A stretch of 64,000 bases of DNA from Progne subis subis (taxonomy: Eukaryota; Chordata; Aves; Passeriformes; Hirundinidae): NCBI GenBank assembly GCA_022316685.1, contig JAKJHU010000030.1, positions 17,192,018-17,256,017 on the forward strand, given 5' to 3'. Below the pieces are notes generated by a model, which was not told the DNA's origin, searched no databases, and worked only from the letters and a program-made list of their open reading frames with translations. Shown piece by piece: positions 1 through 10,505 of this stretch (its first letter is position 1; the number at the start of each line of letters is the position of its first letter). The translations under genes were made by a program, and so were the position numbers.

Positions 1-1578
1 CACTTTTTTGGTAATTTATACTTTCAACAAACAGGCAGCCTAAGGTTTTCTGAAATCCTGAAAACTTATTCACTTGGTATTCTGCCCATGTGAAAAAGCT
101 GAACATGATTACAATACTCAGATGAATTTGAAATTAAAAAGAGCTGATCTCCCTCCAAAATCCATACCACCTTCCATTTGTTTTTGAAACACATTATCTT
201 TCTCTTGGGAATACACAAGGACTTCTCAGTCCTCCAGAATCAAAGTCTTAGATTTGGATTTAATTTGTCACAATGACATCTTGAAAGTGTTTTCATCACA
301 TGAGCACACAGCAGCTCACCCCTGCATCTTTTCCTAACAATTCCAAACATGGTTTACAAAAGATTTAAATATCCTACCCAGAGAGTAATCAAATGTACAA
401 AACCAGGACTGTTAAAGCATCCATGCATGGAAAGGTTTGGAGCAAGGAAAGCACAGCCTGAGAACATGGACTGGATTTACACTGATAAGTGAATTGTGTA
501 ATTAAGCAGAAGTTAATGCCACTGCTCAGCGAGCACCTGAACTGCACCTTCCATGTACTTTCATAGTGTTAACAATGATGGGGAAAATGGGTTACTAGTA
601 ACAACTGGTGATCAAGGCAGCTGCAATCACAAACTAGTCAGAAATAAATTCTAATGCAGCATTTTCCCTCTGGAATCTTGTGTTTTTACTGAACACCATC
701 TCAAAGACTGATCATGTTATGAAGTTCAGAGATAAACACAGTTTTAGCATGGAAATGATCACATGGAGTTTCAAATTAGGCATGATTTTTTAAAATTTTA
801 ACTAATAATCTGAGACAACATTGCAAAAGAACCCACCTACAATACCACATTATTGAACTTCTTACCACATCATGACACAAAAAATAAAGAGGACAAATGA
901 AATTGAAGCAGATTCACTACAGATAAGGCAAACAAATCACAACTGCACAATTTCAGACAAGACAAACTAAAGCTTCCACACTCCAAGCAAGTGCATCAGT
1001 AACAAAACCCAGTTACAGTTATTTGCTACCAAAGCAATGATACTTTTCCAAGTAAGGACAAGAACAAAGACTTTATCTGCCTATCACATTTTTCCACTTC
1101 TCCCATGCTGGACACCCACACAATGAACATGTGACTGAGTACGAATACAGCTTTATAACCCAAATTAGCAAGTTTTAGATTAATATATTTAATTAATATT
1201 ATTATTTTTTCTTTACTCCTCCAATTAATGTGGCAAACTCTTGTCTCATCTATTCTGCAGCAGAAACTCATGCCTTTAGTTCTTTCTGAAAAGGAAAAAT
1301 TTCTAGTTCCTTACCATGCCATACTGACTCATTCTTAACCTGCATGAATGGAAAAAGTTATCTTAGAATGAACAACTGCAAATTGACAACCCTGTTAAAA
1401 CAGAGGCTTCTTCATACATCCTTGTCTCAAGACACATTAGAAGAAAAGCCTCCAATAATTACATTTACCTTACCCTGTAACAATCACTGAGCACTTTGCT
1501 GTAAAGAAAATGTCCTGGACAATTAATGAAAACTCACATTAAAAAAAACCCACAAAACCAAGAAACAAAAAGGAGTAC
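1..1578 (-). other. CYRIB: Part of the last coding intron of CYRIB
   Basis: AT-rich sequence downstream (in gene direction) of exon 9. I searched both exact and degenerate spellings of the expected C-terminal exon (Tyr-Thr-Thr-Lys-His-Leu ... Ser-Met-Leu-Gln-stop) and saw none. No repeat family was recognised here. Confidence 0.7.
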
Positions 1579-1649
1579 CTGAGAGCATTTAGAAGGCCTT
1601 CTACACTGTTAGGAGGCTGGTCTTTAAGAACTTTGATGCATCCTTTCAT
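1579..1649 (-). CDS. CYRIB: CYRIB exon 9 (penultimate coding exon)
   Basis: The exon is 71 bp, residues 281-303 ([20 protein letters not shown] and then NAL) plus two bases of Arg304. The acceptor is 'tttttaactcctag' and the donor GTACTC, which is weaker than the gene's other donors. The remaining coding sequence (about 20 residues and the stop) should be one exon to the left. I found no match for it in 1-1578. Confidence 0.96.
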
Positions 1650-1857
1650 CTAGGAGTTAAAAAAATTACAGGTTTTTTCCATGCTAATACCTTCTGAGTT
1701 TACATGAATGTTTTATATTCAGTATGTCAAAGATCAAAAACCAGTATTTAAAAACAGCAGCAGTGTAAAGACATTTTCTGGATATTAGAAAGGAATTAAG
1801 CTTTCAGTATTACATCTTGCTATCACAGACTGGCTTTGCCACTTAAAAAGCTGCACC

Positions 1858-2613
1858 AAGTGCATCCTCAGCAATTCTGCTGATGACACCAAGCTGTGTG
1901 GTGCGGCTGACACTCTGGAGGGGAGGGAAGGCATCCAGAGGGACCTGGACAGGCTGGAGAGGTGGCACCTGTCAATCTCATGAAGCTCACCAACTCCAAG
2001 CACAAGGTCCTGCAATTGGATCAGGGCATCCCAAGCACAAACACAGGCTGGGCAGAGAATGGACTGGGAGCAGCCCTGAGGAGAAGGGCTTGGGGGTGTT
2101 GTTGGATGAGAAGCTCAACATGAACCAGCAAAGTGCCCTGGCGGCCCAGAAAGCCAACACTGTCCTGGGCTGCAGAAAAAGAAATGTGGCCAGCACAGCA
2201 AGGGAGGTGATTCCCTACCTCTGATCTTGCAAGACCCCACCTGGACCCAGCTCTGGTGTCCCCAGGAGAAAAATGACATGGCTGTGCCAGAGTGAGTCCA
2301 GAGGAAGGTCATGAAGATGATCAGAGGGCTGAAGTACCTCTCCTGTGAGGAAAGGGTGAGAGAATTGGGGCTATTCAGCCTGGAGAACACCCTGAAGAGA
2401 CATCAGAGCACCTTCCAATATTTAAAGGGGAGCTGGAAAGAGACATTTTACAAGAGCGTGTAGAGATATAATGAGGGAAAATTACTTTGAACATTGTGGC
2501 TGCCCCGTCCCTGGAAGTGTTCAAGGCCAGGTTAGACAGGGTCTTAAGCAACCTGGTCGAGTGGAAAGTGTCCCTGCCCATGAGTATTCCAACCCAAACC
2601 TGCTCTATGATAA
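1858..2613 (+). repeat. CR1 LINE 3' fragment, antisense in a CYRIB intron
   Basis: Old CR1 non-LTR retrotransposon copy lying between exons 8 and 9. It starts inside the reverse transcriptase region ('tgctgatgacaccaagctg', i.e. the Ala-Asp-Asp-Thr-Lys-Leu motif). It continues through the palm and thumb remnants ('ggggtgttgttggatgagaa', 'agcctggagaa') and ends in the 3' UTR ('ctggtcgagtggaaagtgtc', then 'ttccaacccaaacc'). The frame is broken by stops and indels, and a short part of the 3' UTR is missing after about 2582. It has no coding capacity. Confidence 0.9.
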
Positions 2614-3192
2614 CTTTAGTGAATGCAACTTTCAAGCCCTGCTTTATTAACCTTAAAAAAAATGGAATTGTGAGCAAAAATACATATTTATCATAAATCC
2701 ATTAAGAATTATTACAACCAGGTAGTGAAATAATGACCAACTGTAGTTAATACAATGGGGTAAGTACTCCCTTTGAAATAACCATGAAACCACAGCACAG
2801 TAACAGCATGTATTCCACACGTTTACTATCAAACAACAGTAGAAAGTTGGAGACTTAAAGTGTGGTAGATGGTGAACTGAGCTATGCACCAGTCAGTGTG
2901 GAACACGCCAGGGGTCGTTGATGCTTTCTGATCTGGATCTTTCAACACAACCAACTGCTTACAAGTATTTCTAGACACTACCTGAATTACATAAAACCAG
3001 ATTTTTCATGACCCACTTACATGTCCAAAGGCCTAGTTTGTATTTCTCACTACTTAAATATTTATTTTTGCTCACAGCTGTGCATTTAGCACCAACCCAG
3101 TGTATACATCTGCTACTAGAACCAGCAAGACAGAAAAGGAGCCTACACAGAATTTAAATACTCAGGAGAGTATTTAGCAACAGTAAACTTAC

Positions 3193-3319
3193 ATCAATTT
3201 TTGAAGTTTTGGCAAAAGCGCCCACCGGATGCACGTGGTCATAGAGTATGATGACACCCACCATTACCCTCAGACAGAATGATACTGTTTCCTCATTTGT
3301 AAACCTGCTTCTATATTCA
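3193..3319 (-). CDS. CYRIB: CYRIB exon 8
   Basis: The exon is 127 bp. It completes Pro238 and encodes residues 239-280 ([20 protein letters not shown] through FAKTSKID). The acceptor is 'aaattccag' and the donor GTAAGT at a codon boundary. The hydrophobic [18 protein letters not shown] stretch is nearly invariant across CYRIA and CYRIB. Confidence 0.98.
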
Positions 3320-4445
3320 CTGGAATTTAAAAAGACAGCTTGTTATCTATGAAACACGAGATAACAGTACATACTAGTAACACCCAAATTAAGATTAAAG
3401 AGAAAAATTATGCTATAAATCCTCAGAGAAAAAACAAACCAACCCAACAAAATCCACCAGCCCTAAACTTTTGAGTTTTCTTTATTCCCTTCAATAACCT
3501 GCCAAAGTCAGATGACTGCGTAGAAAGTTACCTGAAGATTAATAAAAATTCTCAAACCTAAAACAGGATCCTATTTCTACACCATTTGGGTTTTTGTAGA
3601 GATAAAAAAGATTAAAACAATATATACTAAGTTTGTCTCCAGTGCTTCCTACACTTTTCCTTGCCACCTTCTAACACACACTCAAACTTCTGACTTAGAA
3701 AAAAAAAAAAGGCAGGTGAATGGGCAACCTTTAATTGCTTTTTTAAACAGAATAAAGAAGAATTCTATTCCTAAGAAGAGTGAGAGTATAAATGCTTGGA
3801 GCTCTTAATGTTTTCCAAAACAAATGTCCTGTGGTATTTGGACAGAAATTCATTTATAGAGACATAGCTCATGGCCCAGTAATTTTACCAATAGAAAACT
3901 ATTTAGAACACAGAATAAACAGATTAAAAAAATAACCAAAGATGAGTCTGACTTTGGTCATACTCCCAGTGCCTCTCAAATGTAAAGAAGATAACTGACT
4001 GACTTCATGCCTGGAAGTTGTCTGTTAATTCCCCTGAGAGGAGCACTGTCATTTTGTTAGAGCCATCAGCCAGGCCAGTCAGCAAGGACACACCATCCAG
4101 AGCATTGCCCACAGCCCCTCTTTCAGGAGGCCCTAGGCAATCATGCTCAAATAGCTTTTTTCTCTGAATTATACATGAGAAAACCACTTATAAAGAGTGC
4201 CAAGAGGTTGTCTAGCTTCCATAGCCATTCTATTTTTAAATATTAATACGTTCAGAAAAGTAGACCACATGATTTGCGTGGCTGGCAAAATGAGACAAGG
4301 TGGTTTCATGTCAGTGTAAACAACTAGGCTGGTAAAAAGGAGACATCACAGTTCCTAATTACTTCAATTATATTTTTCCATGCATCACACATCAGGTCTG
4401 AAACAGAGGTGACTTGTACCCAACCCAAGCAGTGTTTGTACTCAC
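3320..4445 (-). other. CYRIB: CYRIB intron 7-8
   Basis: An intron of 1126 bp between exons 7 and 8. It holds a short A-run near 3700 and no recognisable repeat family or RNA gene. The region around 4000-4160 is locally richer in GC but shows no exon signals I would trust. Confidence 0.75.
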
Positions 4446-4525
4446 GGGGTTTCCAGCATGACCCTGCACACACTGGCCATGGTGCTTAAGCAATCTGTTG
4501 TATTCTCTATGGGTAAATTTTTATT
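4446..4525 (-). CDS. CYRIB: CYRIB exon 7
   Basis: The exon is 80 bp, residues 212-237 ([20 protein letters not shown] and then RVMLET) plus two bases of Pro238. The acceptor is 'taacttcttttgcag' and the donor GTGAGT. The Met-Ala-Ser-Val-Cys-Arg spelling is of CYRIB type; I recall Met-Thr-Ser-Val-Cys-Lys in CYRIA. Confidence 0.97.
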
Positions 4526-5638
4526 CTGCAAAAGAAGTTAACAGTTTCCACAATTCAACTACTGTGAAATATTATACTACAAAACCTAAGTCAAATCAGT
4601 TACCTGCTGGCACAGCAATCTGGAGAATTAAAAACATCAACCAACTATGATAAGTCAGGTAGTTCTTTCACTTTTTTTTTATCTTATAATATAGATTAGC
4701 AATTTACAGGCAAAACATGGGTTTTGCCTGCTTGTTTGCAGTCAAGTAACTACACTCTTGACATGACTGATTTTTGGAAATCCTTTTGGTGAAGGAATCA
4801 CCTAGCCTGCTCATTCAAAGACAAAAATTTCTATAGCCAAATATATTCATCTGCTGTAATAGCAAAACTTAAAATTGTGGCAGACAACCATCACAAACAC
4901 ATGTAAAGTAAGAGGACAGTTTTCTTAAGGCATTTCAAGCATAAAGCAGAACTCAGGAAAAAAAAAAAGACCATTAAAAGACAGATGTAACTTTGCATTA
5001 ATCAAGTAACGTACAATTATTTTCTACTAAGAAATAGTGAGCACTCTTCGCACGTAAACCAAAAATCATCACAGTTACCAGAAGATAAGCACAGTACTTG
5101 TAGTGACTGGATTTTACAACCAATATTTATTTAGGTACTCAAGGATAAATAGGTATGTGTCAAAACACTGAAATACTTTTCCAATTCAGGTTCCTTCTCC
5201 CTTTTGCAATAATGTAGTATACTTGACTTTACACAGTGTAACAAAAGAGTCTTGTGAAGAAGAGGAGGAAACTACATTTCAATTCCATTTCCTATTTCAA
5301 GCAGAGAGAATCAAACTGAATTTCAATTTTCTGAAATTTCTGCTCTAAACCACCACCACGATGCAGGCAAAATACCCGTCCCACCTCCCTGTTTGAGGAA
5401 AGCCAACACTACTGATGTGACACTATCCATTAACTTTTGGGGATGCTACACAAAGTGCCTGGCTGGAGTCCCTAACTCTACAGCATCTGGGAAAGACACA
5501 TTACATTTCCTGAGGCTCTAAACTCCAAGTTTTATTTCTAGATGCCAGATTAGGGCTGGAGGAGGTTGTGCTGCCCATTACGTCTGGCCCTGCTGTGCTC
5601 TGAAGCACATTATCCAAGCCATGAATTTATACTCTTAC
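4526..5638 (-). other. CYRIB: CYRIB intron 6-7
   Basis: An intron of 1113 bp between exons 6 and 7, AT-rich with short A/T runs. No repeat family, RNA gene or further exon was recognised. Confidence 0.75.
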
Positions 5639-5755
5639 CTCTGACACAAACTTTGTTGTGGCATCACTTAAGGTTTTCAACATTGGCGTCGCTTCAGCGT
5701 AAAATAAAGACATTCTGTTTGCCAACTCATTATTTACTTCATTTTCTCCTTCTGC
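5639..5755 (-). CDS. CYRIB: CYRIB exon 6
   Basis: The exon is 117 bp, 39 codons, residues 173-211 ([20 protein letters not shown] through DATTKFVSE). The chosen acceptor is 'ttctgtttttag' before 5755; a second AG sits 4 nt further in, before 5751. The donor GTAAGA follows 5639. The intron separating it from exon 5 is only 93 bp and contains an in-frame TGA, so retaining it would truncate the protein. Confidence 0.95.
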
Positions 5756-5848
5756 CTAAAAACAGAAGAAAGGGTTTGGTTGTTCTGTACATGGAGAAGA
5801 GAGGTGGTAGCAGAAGATTACATTTCATCTCATCCAAGGGTTACCTAC
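5756..5848 (-). other. CYRIB: 93-bp CYRIB intron with tandem splice sites
   Basis: A very short intron between exons 5 and 6. Both ends carry duplicated splice sites 4 nt apart: donor GTAGGTAA and acceptor TAGGCAG. Using the outer pair gives ...Asn-Val-Pro-Ala-Glu-Gly. Using the shifted pair (exon 5 ending at 5845, exon 6 starting at 5751) gives ...Val-Pro-Val-Glu-Gly in the same frame. Either mixed pair shifts the frame and stops within a few codons. Confidence 0.85.
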
Positions 5849-5926
5849 TGGGACATTGTTAATCCTCATACGGCTCAGAGTTCTTCTATAGTAGCTGAAG
5901 TCATTCTGTATAGCAGGATTTGTCAT
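5849..5926 (-). CDS. CYRIB: CYRIB exon 5 (Rac1-contact Arg pair)
   Basis: The exon is 78 bp, 26 complete codons, residues 147-172 ([20 protein letters not shown] and then RINNVP). Arg160-Arg161 in 'SYYRRT' are the residues established as essential for Rac1 binding in the family. The acceptor is 'atctccacag'. Two donors lie 4 nt apart: after 5849 (GTAGGT) and after 5845 (GTAACC). I chose the first because, with the matching upstream acceptor of exon 6, it restores the expected Val-Pro-Ala-Glu. Confidence 0.95.
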
Positions 5927-6556
5927 CTGTGGAGATATGGAACCAAGAGAGTTGTGACAAATTCAAGAAAAGTAAGGACAAGTTTTCATAAGACATAATA
6001 CACCCAACAAGAAAATATTCAACTTCCTGAAGTGAAGCAAAAAGGCCTGTGACACGTTGGAAACTGCTAAGCACAACATAAAGCTTTCTGGTTTCTCAGA
6101 TTCAGAACAAGCTCTAACTGGAATGAGAAAAGCTGCAGTCTCCTAAATACAAGTTGGAAATTAGTAGGTTGAAAAAAATTGCTTTGCTAATTTGACTCCA
6201 AGGATCAAACCAGCAGATTAATTATCATTTCAGCTTCATTCTTTGCACATTGGGAAAAAAGTAGCTGGACTATGGGTGCGCACAAGCTAAAAGCAGCAGC
6301 ATTTTCCCAAGAGATATGCCAAATTTGGGTGAAGAAACATGACTAATGTGAACTGAAATACAACAAGTGCCTAAAGCTAATATGATATTCATCTGCTTTC
6401 CAGTTTAATCTAACTCTAGGTCACTGAGAGTAAGCCAAGCATATTGGATATTTCAGTATTCACTGCACATTCTATTCCAGAAGAGAACACAACCCACATT
6501 GCTTCAGTAAACAGACTTTGCTTCTTTTTCTAGCCCTTCTGATTACAAGCTCTTAC
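5927..6556 (-). other. CYRIB: CYRIB intron 4-5
   Basis: A 630-bp intron between exons 4 and 5. Nothing beyond the splice signals was recognised. Confidence 0.8.
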
Positions 6557-6693
6557 CTTGAGCTCATCAAATCTGAGTGTAAAGTGAAGAATTTCTGCAA
6601 ACTGCTTAGCAAGAGCCTGCTCTCGCTCCAGGTGTTGTGTTGGGGAATATGGAGTGCTCGTCAGGGCCCCCAGCAGACCCCGAAGTCCTGCCT
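6557..6693 (-). CDS. CYRIB: CYRIB exon 4
   Basis: The exon is 137 bp. It completes Glu101 and encodes residues 102-146 ([20 protein letters not shown] through [11 protein letters not shown]). The acceptor is 'ctcctgtcgttccag' and the donor GTAAGA, at a codon boundary. The block from [15 protein letters not shown] to FDELK is the strongest family signature, shared by CYRIA and CYRIB. The preceding ALTSTPYSP part is CYRIB-specific. Confidence 0.98.
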
Positions 6694-7714
6694 CTGGAAC
6701 GACAGGAGAGGAGTTTGCAACAACTGCACCTGCTTCTTGTATCACTATTGGCTGATATTCTGCATGCTAGACTTCAAATATAGAGCTGCCAAAATACAAG
6801 GTGATTAATAATAAAGGGACTCGATGAATTGCTTATCTATGTGTCAACCGCTGTCATATTTACATACAAATTGCTGTACAGACCAGGTCTCATCAGCACT
6901 GACAGCAACAAAGAAACACTTCTTGAAAAGCTTTACTCAAGCTTTGTCTGCAACATTCGTGTAGAACAAATTTCAATAACCTGTGTTAGCAGACTTCAGC
7001 CTTTAGTAGAAAACACAATTCAAGAGGCACACAGCTGTAAGCAGAGGTCACATTTTATTTAAGATAAATTTAAAATCCAGCTTTCTGTTCATCTTGAGAA
7101 AAATACACTCATTTTAAAAAGCAGAACTCACCCATAAAAAGTTTCCATGTTTTAAACACATTTTTTACAAGCTATGTTAATAAATTTGATTAAAAGTGAG
7201 ATAACAACAGAAAGCTGGTGAAAAAACAAGTCTCATAGGTTTTATCAGCACAGCCACCACAACAGTGAGCTTCCCAAGAGGCACGAAGCACCATCTCATG
7301 TAAATGAACCAAGATCAGGCATTTCCACACAGGAAATTATTTCTGGTGTCTAGGGAGGAATGATACAGTCTCTTTTAAGTACTCTTGGTATCAGAAACAC
7401 TGTCAGAATTAATTCCTGATTATTTAGTCCACTAATTTCTAGTCAATCAGCTAGTTACTGCTTTCCTGAGTTACCAAAGGAGTAGAGGAAGAGTAACAAG
7501 GATGATCCCATTCTCTCTCTCTCCTCTCAGGTGTCCACTGAAGCAAGTTTGCTGTCACCCAGTGTATGGATCTGTGGAGGAACTGTGGAGGAATCTGTGC
7601 AATATGAGCTCTTTTCCACAAAGGAGTTGACCTAGATGTGATCACATCTAAATATACCAAATATACTAATTCATGAAGACAATCCCCCCTCCAAGTTAAC
7701 ACCCTTCCACATAC
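6694..7714 (-). other. CYRIB: CYRIB intron 3-4
   Basis: A 1021-bp intron between exons 3 and 4, with a short CT-rich run near 7513-7530. No repeat family or extra exon was recognised. Confidence 0.75.
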
Positions 7715-7820
7715 CTAGTCTTTGAGAAAATTCATAGAATTTCTTTAGTTTGCCTACTAGTGGAACAACTGCGCTCCATGCCTTCTCTTGCAGCTTCTCA
7801 TCATTTGGATGCTGTATTGC
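7715..7820 (-). CDS. CYRIB: CYRIB exon 3
   Basis: The exon is 106 bp and encodes residues 66-100 ([15 protein letters not shown] through [10 protein letters not shown]) plus the first base of Glu101. The acceptor is 'tttctaatttaag' and the donor GTATGT. Lys74, a residue I recall as a modification site in the mammalian protein, is present. Asn71 and Ser81 replace the Ala and Gly I recall for human. Confidence 0.97.
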
Positions 7821-9447
7821 CTTAAATTAGAAAAAGAGAGCAGAAGAGTATGCTTAGGTTGGGAATAACTGATGCACTACTGACAAAACAAGCCCAAACA
7901 GCAAAACACAAAAACCCAAAACACCTATGCAGGACAATTGTCTGAAGAGCTAAAAATTAAAAATCTACCTACTAAGAAGTTTTCAGTTGAGAGACAAGCA
8001 TGTACTAACCCATGTCTGTTCCAAAAAGGTCTAAAAATTTGTGTTGAAAGTAAGCATCCTGAACGGGAAAACAACTTGGAGAGAGTATAAAGAAATGATT
8101 AAAAATCAAATTACTCAGATAAGAAAATTTACATAACCAGACCTAGTTAATTAAAATTAACAACATCACTGTACTTACTCCAAGCAAAAAAATTTAGAGA
8201 TCAAAGCCTCATCTTAATGTTAATCTGCTGTGAAATTCAGGCTAACTATTACAGTAGGAACATTTAAACATAATCAACAACATAAAGCACCACCAGGACA
8301 CAGCATATACCACAGCTTTGAGGGATATATTTATAGACTTTGTCTTTACTGTAAATTTCACAGACTTATAATACTTTAAATTCAACCTCTCCAGTTAGCA
8401 ACTGAAAATATACCAAGAAAACAGAAATAAAAATGCTCTTAACTCCCCTGCAGCATTTTCACTGTCAAGTTCTTGATTTCAAGAACTGTTTCAGTCAACC
8501 GTGGGCTGTGGCTTGCAGCACACTCCTCTCGGGTCCCAGAAAGTTTCCTTCCTGCCATGTCTACCTCCTCTCAGAGGAGTATCTCTCCTTTCACCATGGC
8601 ATCTGCAGACACACATTCCTGATCCTACAGCTGTACCTGAACATGCTCCTTCCTTGAAGAACAAGTAAGCTATCTCCCCTCCCAAGGGTTTTGTGTGACA
8701 CAGTAATCCTTCTTAAACCTACCTCATCAATTCCATGGAGACAAAAAACTCTCAAAGCTGAATGGCTTTGAGTATCTCAGATTGGTGTGGAGTGAATAGA
8801 GACTCCTCCTCTCTAAAATTATTTCTTAAGAGTATGTTACAGTGAGTAACTCCTTCCCTCATTAGCAAAGCAGCCCCCATTGCTGCAAATGAGGAAGACC
8901 GAAAGGGGGTTGGGAGAATATTTATTTCACCCTTTATTAAAGGAAAAATGGAGTGACATTCTATACAGGAACTTTGCTTCTGTTCCAAACATCTACTTTA
9001 ATAAATAAAAGACAATTAAAAGGGATTAAAAATGAGATGCCTTTTGTGTTAGGATTACCAAACCAGGCTTCTCCAGTTACCATACAAGAGAATGTCAACA
9101 CTACTCAGTATTGCATTGTAGTCACACCATGCTCTTTCCAAATTCACTATTAATTCAAGAAGAGCTTAAGTGGGAACACAAAGAAAAATCAATAACAATA
9201 ATACCCCAAAAACTCTGAGAAGCATCATTTGCTATTACATATGTGGATTAATATGATTGAAACAAGCAACATCTGTTTTGCTGTTAAAAAGAAACATTCC
9301 AGAGCAGAAATTCAAGACAGTGATTTTAATACACGACATGCTCTGCCAAAACAGCTCCTGCAAGCAAAGTTAAACCCCAGCAGTATTTGGTTAGGATTGG
9401 ACAATGAACAACCACAGGTTGTGCACAACTGTAACGCTCTAGCTCAC
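7821..9447 (-). other. CYRIB: CYRIB intron 2-3
   Basis: A 1627-bp intron between exons 2 and 3. Short open frames here have no recognisable similarity and no flanking splice pairs in a usable phase. Confidence 0.75.
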
Positions 9448-9569
9448 CTCTCGTATTTCATGGCCAGCTCCTCTATATGACTGCAAGTCTTCCAGTATTC
9501 CTTCTGCATCCTTTAACACTACATTCACCTGATTATAAATTTCCTTTTCAGATTCTGTAGGTTGGGCAT
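9448..9569 (-). CDS. CYRIB: CYRIB exon 2
   Basis: The exon is 122 bp. It completes Asn25 and encodes residues 26-65, from [20 protein letters not shown] through the [11 protein letters not shown] end. The acceptor is 'ctgctgtttag' before 9569; the donor GTGAGC follows 9448 at a codon boundary. The segment forms the start of the DUF1394/CYFIP-like helical domain. It is separated from exon 1b by a 5.84-kb intron. Confidence 0.97.
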
Positions 9570-10452
9570 CTAAACAGCAGAACATATTAAGTGTATATAT
9601 ATTTATTTTTAACAACAACATGGAACTCAATAGGCACACCATCACCTACAGGAAAAATTCTTCATGCAGCAACTCATCAAGAATTTTCATTCTCTGAAGA
9701 GTTACTATAATGTGTAAGGAACTCCAAGAGACTAACTGTATTCGTTTTACTAGTCTCTTCATTTACCATCCCAAAAATTCACCTATATTCTATGTTCTCG
9801 ACTTATTTAAAGCTGAGTTAGGAGAAGAAATCCTGTCGAATTGTCTTTATGACTATCACATAATCTCACCTTGGGGTGCTGTAGAGGCTCACTAAAAGAA
9901 TCTTAGATAACCACTCAAAAGACATGCTAACGGCAGATAGCACAGGAGGTGTCCATGTCTACTGTTATCTAGAAACACTGCATCAGCTTATTTTCCACCT
10001 TGTCTGCTTCATCTTTAACTGCTTGGGAGAGGAGCCATATCTTTTACCCCTAAATATATTTAATTTTCAAAACATATTCTTTACTGCACTCATCGCACAG
10101 AGCTGAGAGCAAGAAGATCTAGTGTGAGCTTGTGCAGGGCTATTTTTTTCTGTCCCCTGCCTTTAAGCTGTCTCTCATTTTTTTCTAATTAGCTAAGGGC
10201 TTCCCGAACGTATATTGGGTCATAATTCCAAAAAGCTGTATGTACTTTTTTAAAGAAATGCGATTCTGTAAGAAGTATGTTTTGAAAAGAATCAACAAAA
10301 GGTTTTACCCTTTAAAAACAATCACCTTGGACAAGTATCTCAGACATGCTTTACCTGGACCAAAATTTTTTTCTTTTAAAATGGTGATGGAAGTCATAAG
10401 GTTAGTTCCTTTTAGACTTTTTTTTTTAATTGTTAGTTACTAAAGCTCTTGT

Positions 10453-10505
10453 AAAAAAAACCAAAACCAAAACAAAACAAAAAAAACCACCAACAAACAC
10501 CAAAC
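10453..10505. repeat. A/AC-rich low-complexity tract
   Basis: The tract runs from A8 through 'ccaaaaccaaaacaaaac' to 'accaccaacaaacacc' on the plus strand. It is U/G-rich in the CYRIB transcript and is probably a decayed simple repeat. Confidence 0.8.

Noticed and set aside
1883..2224. 113-codon plus-strand frame
   Set aside because: It is a fragment of CR1 ORF2 interrupted by frameshifts, not a host gene.
5751..5845. Exon 5/6 junction using the shifted pair (5845 and 5751)
   Set aside because: It keeps the frame but gives Val-Pro-Val-Glu. The outer pair gives the Val-Pro-Ala-Glu I know from the family, so it was preferred.
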